Part shown: positions 47,218-56,660 of the stretch, in pieces
Layout of the letters: each line of letters opens with the position of its first letter
How positions within the stretch are numbered: the stretch's first letter is position 1
Source: Aalborgiella sp963841045
GTDB lineage: Bacteria > Pseudomonadota > Gammaproteobacteria > Burkholderiales > Burkholderiaceae_C
Assembly: GCA_963841045.1 (NCBI GenBank)
Contig: CAWJBD010000013.1
Span: forward strand, 124,001 to 188,000
Length of the DNA: 64,000 nucleotides
Reading direction: 5' to 3'
The notes under the pieces: model-generated
Seen by the model: the letters and a program-made list of their open reading frames with translations, nothing else
The model's database searches: none
What the model was told of the DNA's origin: nothing
Made by a program: the position numbers and the translations under genes

Positions 47218-47361
47218 AGGCACTTCTAGAAATTCAAATTTTCGAGATGAAGTGCTAGGCGCACGGAACACAGAAACCGCAATGTACTTCAAGTACATGA
47301 GGATTTCGAGTACCGCGCAACGACGCAATTCGCTCGAAAAATGAATTGATAGAAGTGTCCT
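47218..47361. repeat. 144-bp palindromic element (MITE-like) before hrcA
   Basis: Near-perfect inverted ends of 29 bases (47218-47246 and 47333-47361, about five differences) and a perfect central palindrome, ATGTACTTCAAGTACAT, share one centre at about 47290. The right end is one base from the hrcA ATG, so the element forms the entire 5' leader of hrcA. Confidence 0.8.
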
Positions 47362-47362
47362 T

Positions 47363-48367
47363 ATGTTAGACGACAGAGCAAAGTTACTGTTAAAAGCCTT
47401 GGTTGAGCGTTACATTGACGACGGGCAACCCATTGGTTCACGCACTTTGTCGCGCGCATCGGGCTTGGAGCTGTCTCCCGCCACCATCCGCAATGTGATG
47501 TCCGATTTGGAAGAGTTGGGTTTGATTGCCAGCCCGCACACTTCTGCCGGTCGCATACCCACGGCACGCGGCTATCGCCTGTTTGTCGACACCATGTTGA
47601 CCGCGCAGCGCGAACACATCTCGCCCCAAATTTTGGCCGCTGAGCAACCCCAAAAAGTACTGACCAATGCAGCCACTTTGCTGTCCAATTTGTCGCAGTT
47701 TGTGGGTGTGGTGAGCACGCCCAAACGTAATTCGGTGTTCAGACACATTGAGTTTTTGAAACTATCAGACAAACGCTACCTGGTCATCATCGTCGCGCCC
47801 GACGGTGACGTGCAAAACCGTGTGATCTTCACCGATGCCGATTTCACGCAAGCGCAATTGCAAGAGGCCGCCAACTTTCTCAACAACAACTACGCCGGCA
47901 TGGCCATCGAGCATGTGCGCGAACGGCTGAAAACTGAGGTCGAACAGTTGCGCGGTGAGATTGCAAAATTGATGCAAACCGCGGTGCAAGTCAGCTCAGA
48001 GGTGCTCACCCAGGCACAAGATGAGGTGGTGATCGCTGGCGAACGCAACTTGTTGTCGGTCAGCGATTTCTCATCCGACATGGGGCAATTGCGCCGTGCT
48101 TTTGATTTGTTTGAACAAAAAACCCAACTCATGCGTTTGCTGGACACGTCCAGCAAAGCCGAGGGCGTGCGCATCTACATTGGTGGCGAAAGCCATGTGG
48201 TGCCCATAGAAGATTTGTCGGTGGTGAGTGCCCCGTACGAAGTGGATGGTCGCATCGTTGGCACCCTCGCCGTCATTGGCCCCACACGCATGCACTACGA
48301 CAAGATGATTCAAATCGTGGACATCACCTCCAAATTGGTGACAAATGCACTCTCCCACCACAAATAG
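47363..48367 (+). CDS. hrcA: heat-inducible transcription repressor HrcA
   Basis: HrcA represses groE/dnaK-type operons at the CIRCE operator. The 334-residue protein starts MLDDRAKLLLKALVERYIDD, with the winged-helix motif ASGLELSPATIRNVMSDLEE and the HTSAGRIPTARGYRLFVD block, all typical. The start codon lies one base behind the end of a 144-base palindromic element, so any promoter or ribosome site must lie in the element. No CIRCE sequence is seen next to it. It is followed by a tRNA gene. Confidence 0.96.
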   Translation: MLDDRAKLLLKALVERYIDDGQPIGSRTLSRASGLELSPATIRNVMSDLEELGLIASPHTSAGRIPTARGYRLFVDTMLTAQREHISPQILAAEQPQKVLTNAATLLSNLSQFVGVVSTPKRNSVFRHIEFLKLSDKRYLVIIVAPDGDVQNRVIFTDADFTQAQLQEAANFLNNNYAGMAIEHVRERLKTEVEQLRGEIAKLMQTAVQVSSEVLTQAQDEVVIAGERNLLSVSDFSSDMGQLRRAFDLFEQKTQLMRLLDTSSKAEGVRIYIGGESHVVPIEDLSVVSAPYEVDGRIVGTLAVIGPTRMHYDKMIQIVDITSKLVTNALSHHK

Positions 48368-48441
48368 ACCACGCGACTTGTTTACAATAGCGGGTTGACC
48401 CCAGTTTGAGACAATTGAAAGCGCTCAGACTGGATCAAGGC

Positions 48442-48518
48442 GGGATGTTAGCTCAGTTGGTTAGAGCAGAGGACTCATAATCCTTTGGTCGTAGGTTCAA
48501 GTCCTACACGTCCCACCA
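48442..48518 (+). tRNA. tRNA with CAU anticodon, probably tRNA-Ile2
   Basis: The 77-base sequence folds as a full tRNA with GGGATGT/ACGTCCC acceptor stem, anticodon CAU and encoded CCA. The variable-loop stretch TTTGGTCG resembles tRNA-Ile2 (lysidine-modified) more than elongator tRNA-Met; initiator features are absent. A 47-base copy of its 3' half, from the anticodon loop on, recurs at 49809. A TilS search or curated comparison would settle the identity. Confidence 0.9.
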
Positions 48519-48520
48519 AT
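48474..48520 (+). repeat. left direct repeat (attL-like) in tRNA 3' half
   Basis: The stretch from the anticodon loop to two bases beyond the CCA end is identical, over 47 bases, to 49809-49855. The pair flanks a 1.3-kb segment, as expected for integration at a tRNA attachment site. Confidence 0.85.
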
Positions 48521-48540
48521 AGTTGTGTGCGCTCGTTGGT

Positions 48541-48651
48541 AACATCTGGAGGATGGTCGAGACCTACATCAAAGTGTCAGGCCAGTGGATGTACTAGTAC
48601 CGTGCAATAGACAAGAACGGTCACAAGGTGGACTTCTTGCTCACCACAAAA
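48541..48651 (+). pseudogene. IS6-family transposase fragment
   Basis: In one frame this piece reads WRMVETYIKVSGQWMY, a stop, then YRAIDKNGHKVDFLLTTK. That matches the heart of IS6/IS26-type transposases, where the first catalytic aspartate lies in the WRMDETYIKV segment; here it is valine. The internal stop replaces a usual aromatic residue. Both sides of the fragment lack the rest of the gene and no inverted ends are seen. It is a degenerate relic inside the tRNA-bounded island. Confidence 0.75.
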
Positions 48652-48709
48652 CTGTTAATGCCTAGTTGGAATTGATAAAATAAAATGTTTTAGATTCCAG
48701 GAAACAAAA

Positions 48710-49693
48710 ATGTCGCCATATGATCTGTCATATTTGATCAGAAAGATCGAGCAGGCTGATTTTCAAGACGCGCCGTTTCGTCACGTTTACATCGAAGATT
48801 TTTTCTCAAAACAGCACTTTGATGAGATCGTTCAATCGACTGAGATTAAATCACCTGAGGCTTCTAATGACGAAGAACTCATTAATGGTTTATATGCAAG
48901 TGGTTTCCAAATTATAGACTTCCCTGGATGCGTTACAGACCGAAAAAAATATATTGAATGGCACGAGAAAGGTAAAAAATCACCTCACCATTCTGCGTGT
49001 GAAGGCTTTGGGATGGTTTTGCGACTCTATAACTTTTCAAGCCCAATTCTCATAAAAATTAATGAGTTCATAAAAGGCGATGCCTTTAACCAAGCTATCG
49101 CACAAAAGTTTGGAATCAACATTGATGACTGCTCAGTAGATGGTGGAATACAAAAATATTTAGACGGGTATGAAATCAGTCCGCATACTGATATCAGACG
49201 GAAAGCGGCTACATATATGGTGAATATCAATCCCGCACCAAATTCAGAGACAATGAATCATCACACAAACTACTTGCGTTTTCATCCATCAAAAGAATAT
49301 GTCAAACAGTTTTGGTTGGGCAATCCCAATATAGACAGGGCATGGGTGCCCTGGAACTGGGCAATTACCGAAAAGCTACAGAATAAGAACAACAGTATCG
49401 TTTTATTCGCGCCGTCCGATGACACACTTCACGCGGTGAAAGCTGACTATAACCATTTGATCACCCAGAGAACTCAGCTGTATGGGAATCTTTGGTATCA
49501 GAAAATGGAAGTGCTCGACAAACCAGAATGGGAAAGCCTTGATTTAGCGGGGGCAGTTTCTCGAGGAGCTATCAGCAACAAAATTGATGCTGGCGGTATT
49601 CGTCGCCGTCTTAGCAAAATCCTTCCTGTAGAATTTAAAAAAGCTGTTAAGAAATTGCTTATAAAAGACAAAATTGGGAAAAGGGACAACTGA
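48710..49693 (+). CDS. 2-oxoglutarate/Fe(II)-type dioxygenase, putative
   Basis: The 327-residue protein has a jelly-roll Fe(II)/2-oxoglutarate oxygenase pattern: the metal dyad HTD near residues 158-160 (SPHTDIRRKAATYMVNINP), a distal histidine near 241 (DDTLHAVKADYN) and an arginine near 254 (QRTQLYGNLWYQ) that could hold 2-oxoglutarate. The rest is not similar to a named protein I can recall; related ones occur in glycan or small-molecule clusters. The gene is more AT-rich than its neighbours and sits in a segment flanked by tRNA repeats. A transferred gene is likely. Its substrate is unknown. Confidence 0.68.
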   Translation: MSPYDLSYLIRKIEQADFQDAPFRHVYIEDFFSKQHFDEIVQSTEIKSPEASNDEELINGLYASGFQIIDFPGCVTDRKKYIEWHEKGKKSPHHSACEGFGMVLRLYNFSSPILIKINEFIKGDAFNQAIAQKFGINIDDCSVDGGIQKYLDGYEISPHTDIRRKAATYMVNINPAPNSETMNHHTNYLRFHPSKEYVKQFWLGNPNIDRAWVPWNWAITEKLQNKNNSIVLFAPSDDTLHAVKADYNHLITQRTQLYGNLWYQKMEVLDKPEWESLDLAGAVSRGAISNKIDAGGIRRRLSKILPVEFKKAVKKLLIKDKIGKRDN

Positions 49694-49808
49694 TAATGAG
49701 AAAAATTAAATAGATTTTTTCTCAAGAAATCTCCTCCACTCTTTTCTACTTGCCAAAAATAATCAAGCTTCAAGTCTCGTAAATGCAGAATATTTTTGAC
49801 CTTCTTTT

Positions 49809-49855
49809 CTCATAATCCTTTGGTCGTAGGTTCAAGTCCTACACGTCCCACCAAT
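49809..49855 (+). repeat. right direct repeat (attR-like), tRNA 3' half copy
   Basis: An exact 47-base copy of the tRNA's 3' half stands alone here without a 5' half, so it is not a tRNA gene. With 48474-48520 it bounds the small island. Confidence 0.87.
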
Positions 49856-49887
49856 TCAATCTGCGTAGTCTTAACATTCTTAACGTC

Positions 49888-50874
49888 ATGTCCAGCCCCG
49901 ATTTAAATGTGCCTGCCCCATTTTGGCTTTTGGGTGGCCACATGCAAACCATTTGGCCTGCATTGTTTTCGCGTGCCTTTTCGGAGCACAAGCCGCAATA
50001 CACACGCCAGCGCTGGGATGCGCCTGATGGTGATTTTGTAGATGTTGATTTTTCTACCCATGCAGTCGAATCAAGCACCCCTTTTCTGGTGCTTTTTCAT
50101 GGCTTAGAAGGTTCGTCGCAAAGCCACTATGCATTGGCATTTTCAGACTGGGCGCGTGTGCGAAAAATACCGCTCGCCATCCCTCATTTTCGTGGTTGCA
50201 GTGGTGAGGTTAATCGCATGCCACGCGCATACCATTCTGGAGATTTTGAAGAAGTTGACTGGTTATTGCGTCGAATAAAGGCATCGCATCCTAACCGTCA
50301 ACTGATCGTTGTAGGCGTCTCGCTTGGCGGCAACGCGCTGATGCGCTGGGCACAGGAGATGGGAAAAGAAGCGGCAAAGGTGGTCAGTGCTGTAGCATCT
50401 GTCAGTTCGCCATTGGATTTGATGTCGTCTGGGCATTGGATTGGCTTAGGTTTGAATCGTCATATCTACACCCCGCTGTTTTTGCGCACCATGAAGCCCA
50501 AAGCCTTGGAGCGATTGGCGCTACACCCGGGCTTATTTGATGGCAAAAAGCTGCAGGCGAGTCAGAATCTGTATGAATTTGACAATGTGTTTACCGCGCC
50601 TTTGCACGGTTTTAAAAACACCGAAGATTACTGGCGACGTGCATCTGCCAAGCCGCGTATGGCCGACATTCAAATACCGGCATTGGCGCTGAATGCTTTG
50701 AATGACCCTTTCATGCCAGTTAGCAGTTTGCCCAAGAAAAGCGAAGTAGGTCAGCATGTCACTTTGTGGCAACCTGCGCATGGGGGGCATGTGGGTTTTG
50801 CACAAGGCGGCTTTCAAACTCACGTGCATGCCATGCCCCATGCAGTAGGACAGTGGCTGCTAAACAAATGCTAG
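49888..50874 (+). CDS. alpha/beta hydrolase, YheT family
   Basis: The 328-residue protein starts with PAPFWLLGGHMQTIWPALF, the N-terminal signature of the YheT group of alpha/beta hydrolases. It has the nucleophile elbow GVSLGGNALMR near residue 144, the oxyanion region LFHGLEGSSQSHY and a C-terminal HGGHVGF with the catalytic histidine. Family members act on esters, but the substrate of YheT is not well known. It begins 32 bases beyond the island boundary. Confidence 0.9.
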   Translation: MSSPDLNVPAPFWLLGGHMQTIWPALFSRAFSEHKPQYTRQRWDAPDGDFVDVDFSTHAVESSTPFLVLFHGLEGSSQSHYALAFSDWARVRKIPLAIPHFRGCSGEVNRMPRAYHSGDFEEVDWLLRRIKASHPNRQLIVVGVSLGGNALMRWAQEMGKEAAKVVSAVASVSSPLDLMSSGHWIGLGLNRHIYTPLFLRTMKPKALERLALHPGLFDGKKLQASQNLYEFDNVFTAPLHGFKNTEDYWRRASAKPRMADIQIPALALNALNDPFMPVSSLPKKSEVGQHVTLWQPAHGGHVGFAQGGFQTHVHAMPHAVGQWLLNKC

Positions 50875-50989
50875 CAAAATAGCTGGTTCTGTTGCAAGCT
50901 GGCATCTTGTTTAATAAGTCAGATTATTAAACACCTACAATCATGATGCACAGCCTGGGTAAACAATGTAAATTGCTATTTGATTTTTA

Positions 50990-51455
50990 ATGAAACGCTA
51001 CAACGATTTAATCAACGACGCTTTGACACGTGTGCGTGAGATATTGCCGTGGGATTTGGTTGATTTGCTGGCCTCTGGCAACAAACCATTGGTGATTGAT
51101 GTTCGCGAACCCAGTGAATTTGAACATGGGCACATTGCAGGTTCTATCAATGTGCCGCGCGGGATTTTAGAGTCCAGTTGCGATTGGGACTATGAGGACA
51201 CCATTCCCTCACTGGCTGCCGAACGCAAGCCAATCGATAGTGGTAATTTGTCGCTCTGGCCACCGTTCTGCATTGGCGGTGGATACCATGCAACAACTCG
51301 GTTTTACCAATGTGGTATCACTCAAAACAGGTATTCGCGGCTGGAATGATTACGAACAAGCCTTGGTCGATAAAAACAATGTGGTCATCGACACCGACCA
51401 TATCGAACAGCTCTTAACGTCACGCGTACGACCTGATCAATTGCGACCCAAATAA
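50990..51455 (+). CDS. rhodanese-domain protein, one frameshift
   Basis: This small sulfurtransferase-like protein has the start LVIDVREPSEFEHGHIAGSI and, in the second frame, the active-site loop CRSGHRSALAVDTMQQLGF with the catalytic cysteine. The frame breaks near 51234-51237; removing one base joins SLAAERK to PIIVVICRSG. The repaired protein has about 154 residues. It lies 48 bases before nadB. Rhodaneses have many roles, so no pathway is assigned. Confidence 0.8.
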
Positions 51456-51503
51456 ATAATGCCAATCTGGCATACCAGAAGAGAGCGCTTAGAATCCGTG
51501 CTT

Positions 51504-53102
51504 ATGTCTTCTACAGCTCACACATTTGACGTCATCATCATAGGCAGCGGTCTTGCGGGGCTGAGCGCTGCATTGCGGCTGGCACCCACACACCGCGTGG
51601 CCGTCATCACCAAAAATATTTTGGGCGACGGTTCAAGCGCATGGGCGCAAGGCGGCATAGCTGCGGTACTGGGCAAGGGTGATTCGTATCAATCGCATAT
51701 ACAAGATACCTTGGTAGCCGGTGCAGGATTGTGTGACCTCAAAGCCACCGAATTCACTGTTGAACATGCACCTGAAAGCATTGCGTGGTTGCAATCGTTG
51801 GGTGTTCAGTTCACCCAAGAAAATGGACATGTGCATTTGACACGTGAAGGTGGTCACAGCGAGCGACGCATCGTGCACGTGACCGATGCCACCGGCGCAG
51901 CTGTGCAACAGGTGCTGGTACAACGCATCAAAGAGACTGCGAACGTGACGGTGTTTGAACAGCACATGCTGATTGATTTGATAACCGACAAAACAACAGC
52001 TAGCAAAGCAACACATTGTGTGGGTGCGTATGTTTTAGACCAAACCAAAGACGAAGTGGTGACCTTTGCAGCACCGCAAACCATTTTGGCAACTGGCGGC
52101 GCTGGCAAGGTGTATTTATTCACCACCAACCCCGACACCGCCACGGGCGACGGCATTGCAGCCGCTTGGCGTGCGGGCTGCCGGGTAGCGAACATGGAGT
52201 TCATTCAATTCCATCCGACTTGCTTGTACCACCCACACGCCAAGAGTTTTTTAATCACCGAAGCCGTGCGCGGCGAAGGCGGGCATTTGCTGTTACCGCA
52301 ATCAGCAGGTGGTGAAAACGCCGGCAAGCGCTTCATGCCGCAGCACGATGCGCGCGCCGAGTTGGCACCACGCGACGTGGTGGCGCGCGCCATTGACTAT
52401 GAAATGAAAAAGCACGGCGTGGATTGTGTGTACTTGGATATTTCACACAAATCGCCGGAATTTTTGCAAGAACATTTCCCCAATATCAAAGCCAAATGTT
52501 TGGAACTGGGCATTGACATCACCAAAGAACCCATCCCCGTTGTACCCGCAGCACATTACACCTGCGGTGGCGTGATGACGGACCTGGATGGCCAAACTGA
52601 TTTGGCTGGCTTGTTTGCGATAGGTGAAACAACGTATACCGGCTTGCATGGCGCGAACCGCTTGGCCAGCAACTCGTTGGTGGAATGCATGGTGTTTGCC
52701 AATGCCGCGGCCAAAGTCATTCAAGCCAAGCCGAAAACAAAGCCCACCGCACTGAAAGCCTGGGACGATAGCCAAGTGACTGACCCCGATGAATTGGTGG
52801 TCATTTCACACAACTGGGCCGAGCTGCGGCGTTTCATGTGGGATTATGTCGGTATCGTGCGCACCAACAAACGCCTGGATCGCGCGGCCCATCGCATTGA
52901 TTTGCTCAAAGCGGAAATTGATGAGTTCTATGCCCGCTTTCATGTCACGCGCGACTTACTGGAGCTGCGCAACTTGGTCGAAGTGGCCGATTTGATCGTT
53001 CAATCCGCACAACTGCGCCACGAAAGCCGTGGCTTGCACTTCAGCCGCGATTACCCCAATATGTTGGCAGAGGCAAAGCCTAACATACTGACACCAACAT
53101 AA
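51504..53102 (+). CDS. nadB: L-aspartate oxidase
   Basis: NadB oxidises L-aspartate to iminoaspartate, the first step of NAD synthesis. The ATG at 51504 gives 532 residues beginning MSSTAHTFDVIIIGSGLAGL with the FAD motif. The blocks SSAWAQGGIAAVLG and HGANRLASNSLVECMVF are diagnostic, and the flavin contact HYTCGGVMTD is present. A frame open to 51459 adds 15 residues and is not needed. nadA and nadC are not adjacent. Confidence 0.96.
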   Translation: MSSTAHTFDVIIIGSGLAGLSAALRLAPTHRVAVITKNILGDGSSAWAQGGIAAVLGKGDSYQSHIQDTLVAGAGLCDLKATEFTVEHAPESIAWLQSLGVQFTQENGHVHLTREGGHSERRIVHVTDATGAAVQQVLVQRIKETANVTVFEQHMLIDLITDKTTASKATHCVGAYVLDQTKDEVVTFAAPQTILATGGAGKVYLFTTNPDTATGDGIAAAWRAGCRVANMEFIQFHPTCLYHPHAKSFLITEAVRGEGGHLLLPQSAGGENAGKRFMPQHDARAELAPRDVVARAIDYEMKKHGVDCVYLDISHKSPEFLQEHFPNIKAKCLELGIDITKEPIPVVPAAHYTCGGVMTDLDGQTDLAGLFAIGETTYTGLHGANRLASNSLVECMVFANAAAKVIQAKPKTKPTALKAWDDSQVTDPDELVVISHNWAELRRFMWDYVGIVRTNKRLDRAAHRIDLLKAEIDEFYARFHVTRDLLELRNLVEVADLIVQSAQLRHESRGLHFSRDYPNMLAEAKPNILTPT

Positions 53103-53108
53103 CTGATT

Positions 53109-53163
53109 CGCTATAATTATAATAGCATACCAGGCAATCAATACGCCGGTTAAAGGCCAATTT
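53109..53163 (+). repeat. dispersed 55-bp two-hairpin repeat, copy 7
   Basis: Starts seven bases past the nadB stop codon, hairpin end first, in the gap between convergent nadB and kynA. Core AGGCAATCAATACGCCGGT, then TAAAGGCC and a CATATATATTT tail. Confidence 0.86.
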
Positions 53164-53255
53164 CATATATATTTTCTGCAGAATGGTCAACTTCAACTAG
53201 TATAGCCAATAACCAGCAAACCGCCTTTCACGCCAGCGTGCTTGTGTAATGGCAC

Positions 53256-54110
53256 TTATAAATCTGTTCTGAGTTTCCAAATTTCTGGAAACAAAACAAC
53301 ATCCAGCATTTTGCGCAAATAGCCCACGCCGTTGGTGCCACCCGAACCGCGTTTGAAACCAATCACACGTTCTACCGTGGTGACATGGCGAAAACGCCAG
53401 AGCCGAAAGGCGTCTTCTAAATCAGTCAATTCTTCGCCCAGTTGGTACAGGTCCCAATAGGTTTGTGTGTCACGATATACCGTGAGCCATGCTTGTTCGA
53501 CAGCTTGGCTTTCAACATAGGGCTGTGTCCAATCGCGTTGCGTATGGCTGCTGGGAATTGGCAAACCCCGACGCGCCAGCAAGCGCAGCGCTTCGTCGTA
53601 CAAGCTGGGCGCGTTATAAGCGGCTTGTACCATGGCCAAGCGTTCGGGGTGGTGCGCATGGGGTTGAATCATGGCCGGATTTTTATTGCCCAAGCTGAAC
53701 TCGATGCAACGGTATTGAAAACTTTGAAAGCCGCTGGACTGCCCCAAATACGGTCGTATGGCGCTGTATTCAGGTGGCGTCATGGTTGCCAACACATCCC
53801 ATGCGTGCACCAGCTGTTCCATGATTTTGCTGACGCGTGCCAGCATCTTGAAAGCGGTTGACAGTTGGTCGGTAGCAATGTGTTCGATTGCGGCACTCAT
53901 TTCGTGCAACATCAACTTCATCCACAGTTCACTGGTTTGGTGCTGGATGATGAACAGCATCTCATTGTGATTCGGCGAGAGTGGTTTTTGCGCGGACAAA
54001 ATGGTGTCTATTTGCAAATAGTCGCCGTAGCTCATGCTGGCGCTGAAATCCATTTTGGCGCCTTCTTTGGCAGGGTCAACAACGGATGTTGGATGGACGG
54101 GGCAGTTCAT
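53256..54110 (-). CDS. kynA: tryptophan 2,3-dioxygenase
   Basis: KynA opens the tryptophan indole ring with O2 on a haem. The 284-residue protein has the family signature FIIQHQTSELWMKLMLHE (with distal-side haem contacts), the block SGFQSFQYRCIEF and the end GVGYLRKMLDVVLFPEIW. Length is as in bacterial KynA. It lies 30 bases behind kynU on the same strand; kynB is not in the window. Confidence 0.95.
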   Translation of the reverse strand: MNCPVHPTSVVDPAKEGAKMDFSASMSYGDYLQIDTILSAQKPLSPNHNEMLFIIQHQTSELWMKLMLHEMSAAIEHIATDQLSTAFKMLARVSKIMEQLVHAWDVLATMTPPEYSAIRPYLGQSSGFQSFQYRCIEFSLGNKNPAMIQPHAHHPERLAMVQAAYNAPSLYDEALRLLARRGLPIPSSHTQRDWTQPYVESQAVEQAWLTVYRDTQTYWDLYQLGEELTDLEDAFRLWRFRHVTTVERVIGFKRGSGGTNGVGYLRKMLDVVLFPEIWKLRTDL

Positions 54111-54140
54111 GGTGGTTCTCTTTGATGTTGTGTTTTCGAA

Positions 54141-55442
54141 TTAAGTCACCGCGTGTTTTTGGTTGAACTCGGCCCGCTTCCATTCTTCATTGACCAAGAC
54201 TTGGTGCAAATGCTCCACGGCGTGCCACACATCTTCAAAGCCGATGTACAAGGGCGTGAAGCCAAAACGCATGATGTCTTTGTGCGCTTTGCCGTCACCC
54301 GCACGGTAGTCGCCAATCACACCGCGTGCGATCAAGGCTTGCACGATGGCAAAAGCTCCCGATGGAGCGCCAACCAATCCATCGCCATGTTCGCGTGTCA
54401 GGCAAACCTGCGAGCCACGTTGTGCGTGGTTCAGCGGTGTGGCCAAGCCGATGTCAAAACCTGCGCAGCGTTCTTCAACCAGCGCGATGAACAGGTCCGT
54501 CAGCGCCAACGATTTGGCTCTCAGTGCAGACATGCCACCCAACTCTTCTGCAGCCAAATAAACGTCCAACCCACAGTCCAGCGCCGCCATGTTGATGATG
54601 GGTTGTGTGCCGCACAAATAACGGTTGATGCCTGCAGCGGGCTTGTAGTCGGGCGTGAATTCAAATGGCGTGGCGTGCCCCCACCAGCCCGCCAAGGGTT
54701 GCCAAAATCGGTCCGCATGCTTGGTGTTGACCCACACAAAGGCCGGTGCGCCCGGGCCGCCATTGAGGTACTTGTAGCCACAGCCGACTGCAAAATCAGC
54801 CTTCGCGCTGTGCAAATCGACGGGTACCGCACCTGCACTGTGCGCCAAATCCCAGATTGTCAAAATACCGGCTGCGTGCGCTGCCTCGGTGACTTTAGAC
54901 ATGTCGTGCATCGCACCCGTGCGGTAATTGACGTGGGTCAGCATCAGTGCAGCCACATCTTGTGTCAACGCAGAGGCGATTTCATGTTCTTCGATTAACT
55001 GCAAGGTGTAGCCGCGTTCTTGGCACAATGCTTGCGCAATGTACAAATCGGTCGGAAAGTTGCTGCGTTCGCTCACGATGATTTTGCGTTGGGGTGAATC
55101 GGTAGCGGCGATGTGCATTGCAGCGCTCAACACTTTGTACAGGTTGATGGAAGTGGTGTCGGTGGCAACCACTTCACCTGGTCCAGCACCAATGAGCTTG
55201 GCAATCTTGTTGCCTACTTTTTGCGGCAATTCAAACCAGCCTGCCGAATTCCAGCTGCGTATCAAGCCATTGCCCCATTCTTGTTCGACAACTTGTGTCA
55301 CTCTGGCGGAGGTAGTCTTGGGTAATACCCCCAAGGAATTGCCATCCAAATAAATCACGCCTGCGGGTAATCTGAATTGGTCTTTGAATGCGCGCAGCGG
55401 GTCTTGCGCGTCCAGTGCGCGGCATTGGTCAAGTGTGATCAT
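54141..55442 (-). CDS. kynU: kynureninase
   Basis: KynU splits kynurenine to anthranilate and alanine, using PLP. I start at the ATG at 55442 (MITLDQCRALDAQDPLR), giving 433 residues; the frame stays open to 55697 but that stretch lies across from hemB and is unlike the family. The PLP lysine is in AVGCGYKYLNGGPGAPAF, and YLDGNSLGVLPK is the conserved N-terminal block. It precedes kynA and diverges from hemB. Confidence 0.94.
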   Translation of the reverse strand: MITLDQCRALDAQDPLRAFKDQFRLPAGVIYLDGNSLGVLPKTTSARVTQVVEQEWGNGLIRSWNSAGWFELPQKVGNKIAKLIGAGPGEVVATDTTSINLYKVLSAAMHIAATDSPQRKIIVSERSNFPTDLYIAQALCQERGYTLQLIEEHEIASALTQDVAALMLTHVNYRTGAMHDMSKVTEAAHAAGILTIWDLAHSAGAVPVDLHSAKADFAVGCGYKYLNGGPGAPAFVWVNTKHADRFWQPLAGWWGHATPFEFTPDYKPAAGINRYLCGTQPIINMAALDCGLDVYLAAEELGGMSALRAKSLALTDLFIALVEERCAGFDIGLATPLNHAQRGSQVCLTREHGDGLVGAPSGAFAIVQALIARGVIGDYRAGDGKAHKDIMRFGFTPLYIGFEDVWHAVEHLHQVLVNEEWKRAEFNQKHAVT

Positions 55443-55583
55443 GGTTATCAAGCTGTTGTGATTTGAAAAGGAAAAAGTGATGGAAGAAGGTATCATTGGC
55501 ACTTCACCTGTGGTGTCGGTTTTTTCCAACAGGTAATTAATTAATTCAAAAGCTCCTTCTCTCAACACTACATTCACAAAGCC

Positions 55584-56619
<1,036 letters not shown>

Positions 56620-56660
56620 CAACACACTGATTCAATACCACAACACTTCCCGACTGCAAG

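Noticed and set aside
49809..49855. Possible second tRNA gene
   Set aside because: Only the 3' half is present; no D arm or acceptor 5' strand stands before it.
54153..54998. A 281-residue plus-strand open frame
   Set aside because: It lies opposite kynU, which has full family motifs; the frame shows no recognisable domain.
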